Source: SIG603 sp044432645 (GTDB taxonomy: Bacteria; Bacillota; Clostridia; Oscillospirales; Acutalibacteraceae). Taken from it: DNA of 58,580 bases. The notes beneath the pieces are model-generated. The model did no database searches, had not been told where the DNA came from, and saw only the letters and a program-made list of their open reading frames with translations. The first letter of the stretch is position 1; the number at the start of each line of letters is the position of its first letter. The stretch is taken from assembly GCA_044432645.1 (NCBI GenBank), contig JAWXUM010000013.1:1-58580 (forward strand), read 5' to 3'. Position numbers and translations under genes: made by a program. Shown in pieces: positions 51,038-58,503 of this stretch.

Positions 51038-53509
51038 CTACTTAAGATTGGCTGAAAATGCTATATTTCTTGGTGTTTCCATATCATCAAATTTTATAAT
51101 GTAACATTTATCTATAATATTTATCTCTATGATTTCACCAATCCCAAATATTGAATGTTTAACTTTAGAGCCTTTTACTAGTGTTGAAATATTTTCAAAT
51201 GAATTTTCACTTTGAGTTATAATGTTTTCTGCATCATCTCTCAAATGTTCTGGTAGTTCAACAATATAATCTAAATGAACTTTTTCACAATTAAAAATAA
51301 ATCGTGAAGGGTATCTAAATGAACCATCATAATTAATTCCTTCACTATCTGAAACAAACAATTTATTTTCAGCACGAGTGAATGCTACGTAAGCCAATCG
51401 TCGTTCTTCTTCCATTTTTTCACTTGTATCTGTTTTCTTAGAAGGGAATATCCCCTCACATAATGCATATACAAAAACATAAGGAAATTCCAATCCTTTA
51501 GCTGTGTGTACAGTCATCATCTTTACAGTATCTGTGTTTTCATCTTTATCAATATTAGTAAATAAAGATATATGCTCTAAATAATCTTCCAAGGTAACAT
51601 CTTCTCCAGCTGTTACTTCAAAATCATAAATAGCTTGCTTTAATTCAGCTATGTTATCAAGCCTTTCATCTTCTCCTGATTTTCTTAATAATTCTTCGTA
51701 TTTAGTTTTATCTAATATTTCATTAAGAACTTCAGTTATGGTTATAGTTTTATAGGATTTTTTAAAATATTCTATTGTTTCTATAAATTCTATAACCTCT
51801 GTCTTAGCAAGTAACGGATGCTCTAAATTTTCTTGTAACGATTGATAAAAAGAACAATTGTTGCTTTCTGCATACTCTTTTATAAACTCAACACGTTTTT
51901 TGCCAATACCTCTTTTAGGTTCATTTATTACTCTCAAAAAAGCAACATCATCAGCATTTGTTATCATACGAAAATAGCATAAAATATCCTTGATTTCTTT
52001 ACGTCTATAAAACCCTACACCACTATATAGTACATAAGGCACTTTAGCTTGGACAAGTTTTTCTTCTACTGGTCTTGATACATAATGAGCTCTGTACAAA
52101 ATAGCTATATGTGAATATTTCACTCCTTGTTCAATCAAGCTAGAAATTTGATTAGCTATCCACAAAGCCTCATCATATTGTGTCTTAGCATGGAAATATA
52201 TACTACTCCCTTTACCTTTTCTAAGTGGTACTAATGCCTTTTTTATTCTGTTTTTATTTTTATCGATTAGAGAATTAGATGCTTTAATAACCTCTGGCAA
52301 AGATCTATAGTTATCATTCATCATTATAGTTTTCGTATTTTCAAAAGCTTTATCGAAATTTAATATAAAACCTACATTCGCACCTCTCCATGAATAAATT
52401 GTTTGATCGGGATCTCCAACAATAAATAAATTTTTATGGTAATCACTTAAAATAGATACTAACTTATATTGTTTTATATTTACATCTTGGAATTCGTCTA
52501 CCATAATGTATTGCAAACGCTTTTGCCATTTATTTCGAACTGGTTCATCTTTACTCAGAATATATAAAGCAAAATTAATCAAATCGTTAAAGTCCATTCC
52601 AAAAGTTTTACGTTGTATATGCAAAAACTCATAAAAAACTTTTTCTGCTAATGTTCCAACACTAGTTCGTTTTTCTTGTAAAAGTGTCATATTAGGATCG
52701 CATAACAACTCGATATATTCAGTACGGTCTTTTAAGTCATGAATATCCTGTTTAGCTTGCCTAAATGTATAATCCCTAGATGATAAATGTAATTTTTCAA
52801 AACATTCTTTTAATGCAATGTCAACATCATCTTCATCCAGTATTATAAATCGAGAAGGATACTGAATAATATTACAATCTTCTCTTAATAGCTGAACACA
52901 AAATCCATGAAAAGTAGCTATTTTTCCTAAATCCGACTCGCCAATCATTTTGCGTATTCTTTTTTTCATCTCATTTGAAGCTTTATTAGTAAAAGTAACA
53001 CAAAGTATGTTTGCTGGCATAATTCCTAAATCTTGCACTAAATGAGCATATCGATGTGTTAATGCTTTTGTTTTTCCAGAACCTGCCCCAGCTATTACTC
53101 TTATATAACCTTCTGTACTAACAACAGCTTCAATTTGGCATTCATTCAATCCTTTTAAAATAAAATCATTATCCGTTGAAACTATCTTTTCAACACTAGT
53201 ATCAAGAGCATTGTTACTTAAAGTTGCTTCTAAATCCAGTATGTTATCTGGGCTACTGTTCAAATCTATATCTGTTTCTACTAAAACAGAATTCAGGGTT
53301 TGTTTTTCAAGATGATTATCAATAATATCATTGTCGAGTTTAATAGCAATTTTTACTTTAGCCAATTTTGCTCCAATCCTAAAAATTCCTTTTTTAGGAT
53401 ATTGGATAACTTCTATACTTACATCATCGTAAGAAACGCATAGTGCTTTTAATCCGTCGAGTATAGCTAAATCTATAGATGTATTTTCACAAATGATTTC
53501 TTTTCTCAT
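51038..53509 (-). CDS. UvrD/PcrA-like helicase with N-terminal Jag_N-like domain
   Basis: An 823-residue superfamily 1A helicase. The start ATG at 53509 has GGAGG five bases ahead. Residues ~1-55 (IDLAILDGLKALCVSYDDVS, then YPKKGIFRIGAKLAKVKIAI) match the Jag_N module of KhpB/Jag RNA-binding proteins. After a ~75-residue linker the helicase begins: LNECQIEAV, Walker A GAGSGKTKALTHRY, ILCVTFTNKASNEM, MVDEFQD, VGDPDQTIYSWRGA, MTVHTAKGLEF and EERRLAYVAFTRAENKLF. The C-terminal GSKVKHSIFGIGEI fold is PcrA-like. It differs clearly from the housekeeping PcrA at 30.3 kb. The neighbourhood is accessory, so a role in a mobile element or defence is possible but unproven. Confidence 0.92.
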   Translation of the reverse strand: MRKEIICENTSIDLAILDGLKALCVSYDDVSIEVIQYPKKGIFRIGAKLAKVKIAIKLDNDIIDNHLEKQTLNSVLVETDIDLNSSPDNILDLEATLSNNALDTSVEKIVSTDNDFILKGLNECQIEAVVSTEGYIRVIAGAGSGKTKALTHRYAHLVQDLGIMPANILCVTFTNKASNEMKKRIRKMIGESDLGKIATFHGFCVQLLREDCNIIQYPSRFIILDEDDVDIALKECFEKLHLSSRDYTFRQAKQDIHDLKDRTEYIELLCDPNMTLLQEKRTSVGTLAEKVFYEFLHIQRKTFGMDFNDLINFALYILSKDEPVRNKWQKRLQYIMVDEFQDVNIKQYKLVSILSDYHKNLFIVGDPDQTIYSWRGANVGFILNFDKAFENTKTIMMNDNYRSLPEVIKASNSLIDKNKNRIKKALVPLRKGKGSSIYFHAKTQYDEALWIANQISSLIEQGVKYSHIAILYRAHYVSRPVEEKLVQAKVPYVLYSGVGFYRRKEIKDILCYFRMITNADDVAFLRVINEPKRGIGKKRVEFIKEYAESNNCSFYQSLQENLEHPLLAKTEVIEFIETIEYFKKSYKTITITEVLNEILDKTKYEELLRKSGEDERLDNIAELKQAIYDFEVTAGEDVTLEDYLEHISLFTNIDKDENTDTVKMMTVHTAKGLEFPYVFVYALCEGIFPSKKTDTSEKMEEERRLAYVAFTRAENKLFVSDSEGINYDGSFRYPSRFIFNCEKVHLDYIVELPEHLRDDAENIITQSENSFENISTLVKGSKVKHSIFGIGEIIEINIIDKCYIIKFDDMETPRNIAFSANLK

Positions 53510-53548
53510 AGACACCTCCACATATATTAGTATTAATTATACATAACC

Positions 53549-53908
53549 TTATTCTATTTTACCGAAAGCAATTTTTTTAACACCTTGATTAACTAACGCA
53601 ATGACAATTATACAACTGTGAATATACTCCAAATCGATCTTTAATTGTACATCACTTTTTTCAAACGGAGACCTTATTTTAAAACTTTTCTCTTTTGAAT
53701 AAGTTGTTTTTCCAGTTCCCAATTTATATGCTATTTCATTCAATCCAATTTCATATTTATATGATAAATCCGATATTAATTTCAAAGCCGTTTCTCTTTT
53801 ATAATGTTCAAGTTCTTTTGATATATTGTTCATATCTTTAATGTAATCAGTAAAATCATATTTTGTTTTGTACTCGTCGAATTCTTTTAACAAATTCCAA
53901 AAATCCAT
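53549..53908 (-). CDS. Hypothetical protein
   Basis: A 119-residue protein with a fair ribosome binding site (AGGAGA) ahead of its ATG. The N-terminal two thirds are charged and helical (EFDEYKTKYDFTDYIKDMNN, then KLISDLSYKYEIGLNEIAYKLG), and the end is a hydrophobic strand-like region (YIHSCIIVIALVNQGVKKIAFG). I do not recognise it. It lies 39 bases upstream of the Jag_N-UvrD gene on the same strand, so it may be its operon partner. Confidence 0.65.
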   Translation of the reverse strand: MDFWNLLKEFDEYKTKYDFTDYIKDMNNISKELEHYKRETALKLISDLSYKYEIGLNEIAYKLGTGKTTYSKEKSFKIRSPFEKSDVQLKIDLEYIHSCIIVIALVNQGVKKIAFGKIE

Positions 53909-53928
53909 AGTATATTATCTCCTAATAA

Positions 53929-54036
53929 TTATTTATAGTGTGTTTGATTAAATTTTATCAAGGTTTTTGTATTTATCCATTTATGTACGGTTGTGGTTGT
54001 CACATCTAAATGCTCTGTGGCATCTTTTGTCGATAT
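53929..54036 (-). pseudogene. Possible remnant of an excisionase-type helix-turn-helix protein
   Basis: On the minus strand an open stretch reads STKDATEHLDVTTTTVHKWI followed by NTKT and ~10 more residues to a TAA. This resembles the MerR/excisionase helix-turn-helix (T..DAA..L.VS..TVY.WI). It lacks an ATG/GTG/TTG start and is preceded by an in-frame TGA. It fills much of the 279-base gap between two genes. It would be a scrap of a former mobile element. Confidence 0.35.
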
Positions 54037-54186
54037 TCACGATTCATTTTAGATGCCTACACCTATAAATATTTATTATAACATAAACCGAATCTAAAAT
54101 CTATAATTTTATGCAATTTAGGTCTAGCTATTTGCTGATTTATGTAGTATACTCTTGTTTAACAAAAAAAGTAAGGAGGCATACAA

Positions 54187-54432
54187 ATGGCTAAAATAAC
54201 AATAGATGAATTATTTCGTGGGGATAAGTATGATGTTAATTCTGAAGTGTTCAAGGATTTTTGGCACAATTATCAAATCTGTGAAGATGAAACTGATACG
54301 ATATTACTTCTCACAGTCAAGCACACAGTTTTGGCAACACTAAAGTTAATAAAAAATCGAGAGTCCATTTCAGAATTAGAAACTGAGATGGACTCTTTTT
54401 ATATGGAGGTGCTAGGTGAAGATATTCGATAG
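54187..54432 (+). CDS. Small hypothetical protein, first of three
   Basis: An 81-residue protein with a strong ribosome binding site (AAGGAGG). It is helical and acidic (VNSEVFKDFWHNYQICEDET, then KLIKNRESISELETEMDSFY). I do not recognise it. Its 3' part contains a terminator-like hairpin (54360-54400) inside the coding sequence, and its end overlaps the next gene by 17 bases. Confidence 0.65.
   Translation: MAKITIDELFRGDKYDVNSEVFKDFWHNYQICEDETDTILLLTVKHTVLATLKLIKNRESISELETEMDSFYMEVLGEDIR
54360..54400 (+). terminator. Terminator-like hairpin inside the first small gene
   Basis: AGAGTCCAT (54360-54368) pairs with ATGGACTCT (54388-54396), extended inward by TTCAG/CTGAG to a 14-bp stem with a nine-base loop, and is followed by TTTTT. 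It lies within codons of the 54187-54432 gene, 20 bases ahead of the next start, so it may attenuate the downstream genes. Confidence 0.65.
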
Positions 54433-54700
54433 ACTGCACGAAATTTGTTGCTTTGAAAAATCTGAACAAATAATAGAGATTGAAAATATCGTTGATGAGA
54501 ACAGAGCTATACTTCGTGAGCGAATTAGTAAAGAAGATAGAAAAATAGTTTTGAAAATTGTGGACGATATGTATATGGTCTGTACTTTAAAATCACGAGA
54601 TGATTTTGTCAAAGGTTTTACTTTGGCGTATGAGATAATGAACGAACTAAATAACAACAAACCAGACCATTGTATTCTCGACAAAGATACACTGGTCTGA
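54416..54700 (+). CDS. Small DUF6809-like protein
   Basis: A 94-residue protein starting at GTG (54416), with GGAGG seven bases ahead. The C-terminal part SRDDFVKGFTLAYEIMNEL matches the F..GF.L......E pattern of DUF6809, a family of ~90-100-residue proteins in Bacillota mobile elements and genomes (recalled, not computed). The N-terminal half is highly charged and helical. The following gene appears to be a paralogue (FKCGFWLARRLETQL). A terminator overlaps its stop codon. Confidence 0.7.
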   Translation: MKIFDRLHEICCFEKSEQIIEIENIVDENRAILRERISKEDRKIVLKIVDDMYMVCTLKSRDDFVKGFTLAYEIMNELNNNKPDHCILDKDTLV

Positions 54701-54706
54701 TTTTTT
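54663..54706 (+). terminator. Terminator overlapping the end of the second small gene
   Basis: CAGACCA (54663-54669) pairs with TGGTCTG (54693-54699), with an inner TGTAT/ATACA, followed by ATTTTTT. It covers the stop codon and lies 13 bases ahead of the next gene. Confidence 0.7.
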
Positions 54707-54718
54707 AAGGAGATTAAA

Positions 54719-55027
54719 ATGCAAAATATATTTGAAGAATTATTTATAGAAAATGAAGAATTTGAAATTGACGAAGATGTACAAAAGAGGTTTGCCGAAT
54801 CACTAGACTACCTAATAAACGACTGCGATAAAACAGTTAGAAGTCACACAATGCAAATAGTCGATAGCAAAGATTTAATATGCCACGCAAGGGCAATCGA
54901 AAGCTTTAAATGTGGTTTTTGGCTTGCACGTAGACTTGAAACACAGCTGACAAATTATCAAAAGAAAAGGCTACAAAAACACAGTATGCCAGTTGAAGAC
55001 CCATTATATTTTATCGAAGAAGAATAA
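54719..55027 (+). CDS. Small DUF6809-like protein
   Basis: A 102-residue protein with ribosome binding site AAGGAG. It starts MQNIFEELFIENEEFEIDED and has AIESFKCGFWLARRLETQL, the same C-terminal pattern as the preceding gene. It is acidic and helical with no membrane segment. Function unknown. It is the third of three small genes on this strand and is followed by a very strong terminator. Confidence 0.72.
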   Translation: MQNIFEELFIENEEFEIDEDVQKRFAESLDYLINDCDKTVRSHTMQIVDSKDLICHARAIESFKCGFWLARRLETQLTNYQKKRLQKHSMPVEDPLYFIEEE

Positions 55028-55042
55028 AAAAGGTAAAATCTC

Positions 55043-55086
55043 AACACAGCTGGCAGAACAAATCGTTCTGCCAGCTGTGTTTTTAT
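55043..55086 (+). terminator. Very strong terminator after the small-gene cluster
   Basis: A 17-bp perfect stem (arms 55043-55059 and 55065-55081, core CACAGCTGGCAGAAC) with a five-base loop, then TTTTATT. Confidence 0.92.
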
Positions 55087-55092
55087 TGCAAA

Positions 55093-55508
55093 GTGCCGTA
55101 AAGATCGACCCTGTTATGTGAAAAAGTGCCGATAATTTTTTATTCTAATTTTTGAAGAATGGCTTAAAACCTAGCTTTTTTATTGTAAAACTTGTAAAAG
55201 TGCCGATAGTGCCGATAAATTCTCGAGGGGGTAATTTTTGTAAAAGGCACTTACAAAACAAACCGAAGAATTAAAGCAACAGTAGGCACTGTACACCAAG
55301 AGAACAACAAACCCGCCCTGTTGAGCCTGTGTGAGCCTTTGTGGAGTGCTTAAAAGCAAAAGAATTATCGGCACTGATACGCTTAAATAGTGCCGATAAT
55401 TTTTTGTTCTGAATTTTGAAAAATGGCTTAAAACCTAGACTTTTTGTAAATTTTCAAGTGACAAAACTGTATTTTATAGTTCCTTGAAAAAATCGACCCT
55501 ATCGGCAC
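55093..55508 (+). repeat. Iteron-like cluster of GTGCCGATA repeats
   Basis: GTGCCGATA occurs at 55126, 55200, 55209 (tandem) and 55390, and in reverse (TATCGGCAC) at 55366 and 55500; a variant GTGCCGTA is at 55093. ATCGACCCT is repeated near 55104 and 55493. A longer unit of about 70 bases (GTGCCGATAATTTTTT then ATGGCTTAAAACCTAG) occurs twice, 264 bases apart. No convincing ORF lies here. Such repeats near a RepA-like ATPase suggest a replication or partition region of a mobile element. Confidence 0.75.
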
Positions 55509-55828
55509 TGTTTTGCTACAACAAGCTCACGCAGTTTTGAATAGAGCTACCCAATAGGCTAACAGCGTTTGAGCATAGAAGTTCACTCCGTAGGGTAGTT
55601 ACCCCACCCACTGAACTTACCTCTCCAAAACCCAATGAATTTAAAGGAATTTTGCACTCAAACGTGCAATTTTACACACTGACTTAAAGGGCATTTTGAG
55701 AGCAAATGTACTGACTTAGGTCAGCGTTTTTGAAATTATTATTAGCTCCTAGGGTAGTTATACCACTAGCGAAAGTTCGAGCCTTAAACCACGACCTAAG
55801 TCGAGGGATAAGGCTCAAAAAACGCATG
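55509..55828. other. Gene-free stretch with dyads and short repeats
   Basis: TAGGGTAGTTA-like sequence occurs twice (about 55591 and 55750), CTGACTTA near 55680 and 55709, and a hairpin GAGCCTTA/TAAGGCTC (55779-55786 with 55809-55816) encloses GACCTAAGTC. I see no ORF with a credible start, ribosome binding site or family match. It is likely the 3' flank of the DUF6076 gene plus further control DNA of the element. Confidence 0.45.
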
Positions 55829-57025
55829 TTACTTTTTGATTTGTTTAACATAATCCTCAAATTTGATTTCGTCTTTTTCTGCGCTATTTCTAATCTCAAT
55901 CGCCCAAGATGACCATTTCTCAAATTCGGCAACTGTCATTTTCTTTTTCATATAACGAGCGTAGTGAGCCTTGTAGGCTTTGTTGTAAATTGACCAAACT
56001 GGGTCACCTTTGCATTTATCGTCATATTTTTTACGTGAGCCAATTTCTTTACAAGTTTTCTTTGTTTCACCTGGAGCAATACTCTCGCAGAATTCTGTAT
56101 ACTTGCCAGCTTTGATTAAAAAATATTTACCACAAATTGCACATTTCTTTGGAATGTAGTTGTTCTCTACCCCAAAAAAGAAATCGTGATATAAAAATGC
56201 TCCTAAAGACTTAAAGTTATAAGTTTTGCAAAGAATTAAATTTCTGTAGCCTATCTCCCTTGCTGTGTGTGAGTAAACTGCCATTCCAGAAGTAAAAGTC
56301 ATATGATTGCTAATTTGGTTTTGATATTTAATAACAAAGTTTTTAAAGCTTTCAGCAAAATCATGTTCAGTTAAAAATCTATTCTCTTGGTTTAAATAAT
56401 TATCAACTAAATCTGTGTAAAGCTTTTTTACTCGAAGAACATCATCAATCAAAACTATATATTCTGATATGAATTCAGATATTTCACTATTAAATTTATC
56501 CAAATCAACTAGATCTTCTTTTGTTATATAATCAGCAACTGCATGTTTAGGAATAAAATAAGTAATAAAATAATTATAATCTTTTACACCATAATCATTA
56601 GTTTCTGCAAATGTAAATCCAAATTGACTTGTAAAATCTTCATCATATATATCATCATTATTATAAGTATCTAAATTATCGTCCCAAATCCAATCGTGTG
56701 AGTTTAATATATCCTCTAATTTATCTTTGTAAGAATTTGGATTGATATACTGATATATTGGGAACTCTGATAATTCATTATTTAATCTATCAATTAAATT
56801 ATTTGCAGTGCGAACTTTAGAATCATATCGTTTAACTTCTTCTTCGCTCATATCGGTATATAATTGTAATTGATTAATAGATGAAAGTAAGTCATCTCTT
56901 AAAACTAAAAGGTTAGTATTTATTTCTGCATTAAGCATTGCAGTTAAAATTTCGTTGTTTACATATTCTTGGTTGTTGTCTAAATATATTTTCTTTCCGT
57001 TAAAATGCATATTAAAACCGTTCAT
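55829..57025 (-). CDS. DUF6076-like protein with cysteine zinc motif
   Basis: A 398-residue cytosolic protein. The start ATG at 57025 has GGAGG five bases ahead; an upstream in-frame start at 57070 lacks one. The first ~270 residues are helical, acidic and unrecognised. The C-terminal part has KKCAICGKYFLIKAGKYTEFC and TCKEIGSRKKY, a CxxC...C...C zinc-type arrangement, followed by a basic helix-rich tail (YKAHYARYMKKKMTVAEFEKW). I recall this as DUF6076, found in Clostridia accessory DNA. The ending resembles DNA-binding or recombinase-like zinc tails. Function unknown. Confidence 0.75.
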   Translation of the reverse strand: MNGFNMHFNGKKIYLDNNQEYVNNEILTAMLNAEINTNLLVLRDDLLSSINQLQLYTDMSEEEVKRYDSKVRTANNLIDRLNNELSEFPIYQYINPNSYKDKLEDILNSHDWIWDDNLDTYNNDDIYDEDFTSQFGFTFAETNDYGVKDYNYFITYFIPKHAVADYITKEDLVDLDKFNSEISEFISEYIVLIDDVLRVKKLYTDLVDNYLNQENRFLTEHDFAESFKNFVIKYQNQISNHMTFTSGMAVYSHTAREIGYRNLILCKTYNFKSLGAFLYHDFFFGVENNYIPKKCAICGKYFLIKAGKYTEFCESIAPGETKKTCKEIGSRKKYDDKCKGDPVWSIYNKAYKAHYARYMKKKMTVAEFEKWSSWAIEIRNSAEKDEIKFEDYVKQIKK

Positions 57026-57046
57026 AAAAACCTCCAAAATTTTTTT

Positions 57047-57152
57047 GAAAAATAGATGATAATCGTCCAAAAAATAGAGAGTATGCTAAAAAAGTCTAAA
57101 TTTCTTTAAAAATAGATGTAAATGCTCTCAAAAATAGAGTATGTTAAATAAA
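57047..57152. repeat. 60-bp direct repeat upstream of the DUF6076 gene
   Basis: AATAGATG occurs at 57051 and 57111, and AATAGAGA/AATAGAGT at 57073 and 57133, so two ~45-base units repeat with a 60-base period. A reverse CATCTATTT lies at about 57171. The units lie just ahead of the DUF6076 start and could be regulator-binding sites in its promoter. Confidence 0.6.
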
Positions 57153-57309
57153 TTGTATCACATCTATTTACAAATTGCAAGAGTTGTAGTAATATGTCGT
57201 TACAGTCTTGAGTGACAAGAAAAATAGTACCTTGAAAATTTAATCAATTTGAACGAGCTTACAGAAAGAGCGATCGTAGTAGAGTTGCCACGATGCAAAC
57301 AACGCAATA

Positions 57310-57393
57310 CTAAACCGACTTAAAACAAGGCGGAGCGACTCTGATTGCCAAGACGTCTGTAAAGTTTGAACATTTTGATAGTTGTCGGTTTAG
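57310..57393 (+). ncRNA. Candidate structured RNA in the leader of the ATPase gene
   Basis: CTAAACCGAC (57310-57319) pairs perfectly with GTCGGTTTAG (57384-57393), closing an 84-base region with further short stems inside. The surrounding 57180-57480 is gene-free, less AT-rich than its flanks, and ends in an isolated AAGGAGGTG (57420-57428) that lacks a start codon at the right distance. This suggests a structured leader, small RNA or origin region. I cannot assign an RNA family. Confidence 0.4.
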
Positions 57394-57513
57394 TTGAAAT
57401 GTTGTTACGCGAGATCTTTAAGGAGGTGTATATTTTACTCGTAAATTTTATAAAATTAAAATCATAAAAGAAATTAAAACAAATTATTATTAAAAGAAAG
57501 AAGGGTGTATCTT

Positions 57514-58503
57514 ATGCAAAAATTTAAAACAATCACAGGAAAAGAACTTTTAGAAAAAGAAATTGAGCAAATTCCTTTTGTTGTTAACGAAATTCTACCA
57601 ATAGGCTTATCACTACTTGCAGGAGAATCTAAAATCGGCAAAAGCTGGTTATCTTTATGGCTTAGTGTTCAAGTTGCAAAGGGTGAAAAGGTTTGGAATT
57701 TTGATAGCTGTAATGGGACTGTTTTGTATCTCTGTTTTGAAGACAACGAAATTCGTATTCAAAATAGATTAATCGACATAACAGAAGATGCACCGAGCAA
57801 TGTACATTTTTGTATTGACTCTTGTAAATTAGGTGGAGAAATTGAAAACAAAATCCAAAATTTTATTACAGAACACAAGAATACAAATTTGATTATCATT
57901 GACACACTCCAAACCATAAGACCCGACAACCGAGAAAGCAATTATTCTAACGACTATTCCGACCTAAGAATTTTAAAAAGACTTGCAGATGAAAATAAAA
58001 TAGCAATTGTTTTAATTCATCATTTTAGAAAAACAAAGTCAAAAGATATTTTCGATATGATAACAGGCTCAACAGGTTTACAAGGTGCAGTTGATACAAT
58101 GTTTACACTCTCACAAAGCGATCGTGGAAATGTTTATGCAGTTTTAAAAATGCTAGGCAGAGATGTTTTAAGCCGTGAACTTGAACTAAAAAGAAACGAA
58201 GATAATGTTTGGGAAGTTATAGCCGATAGCGAAAGCGAAACAACTTTGGAAAACAAAAGATTTATAAAAACCATTTGTAATTTTATGTTAGACAAGGAAA
58301 ATTTTATTGGAACAGCAACTGAGCTTTCAAATCAGCTGACAAGATATAGCGAAGAAGTTTATTCTAACAAAAAACTTTCTAAAAATATCAAAAAGTTATC
58401 GAGTAGCCTTGAGAAGAACGGAATTATGAGTAGCACTCGAAGAAGTAACGGAATAAGGTTAATTGAGTTAATAAATGTCAACGCAAAACCCAAAGTGGCA
58501 TAA
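57514..58503 (+). CDS. RepA-like AAA ATPase (AAA_25), probable mobile-element replication helicase
   Basis: A 329-residue RecA-fold ATPase. The start ATG at 57514 follows AGAAGGG by eight bases. Walker A is LAGESKIGKSWLSLWL near residue 38, Walker B is NLIIIDTLQTIRP near residue 130, and the hexameric-helicase-like VLIHHFRKTKSKDIFDMITGS follows. The C-terminal ~80 residues look like a winged helix. RepA-type ATPases of this size occur in plasmids, ICEs and prophages, usually with a primase next door. The iteron-like repeats at 55.1-55.5 kb fit this. Confidence 0.85.
   Translation: MQKFKTITGKELLEKEIEQIPFVVNEILPIGLSLLAGESKIGKSWLSLWLSVQVAKGEKVWNFDSCNGTVLYLCFEDNEIRIQNRLIDITEDAPSNVHFCIDSCKLGGEIENKIQNFITEHKNTNLIIIDTLQTIRPDNRESNYSNDYSDLRILKRLADENKIAIVLIHHFRKTKSKDIFDMITGSTGLQGAVDTMFTLSQSDRGNVYAVLKMLGRDVLSRELELKRNEDNVWEVIADSESETTLENKRFIKTICNFMLDKENFIGTATELSNQLTRYSEEVYSNKKLSKNIKKLSSSLEKNGIMSSTRRSNGIRLIELINVNAKPKVA

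Noticed and set aside
55180..55374. 64-codon minus-strand ORF in the iteron region
   Set aside because: No ribosome binding site, low-complexity Leu/Ser content, and it spans the repeats.
55684..55932. Two overlapping ORFs (plus and minus) next to the DUF6076 gene
   Set aside because: They overlap the real gene and a hairpin region, lack ribosome binding sites and resemble nothing.
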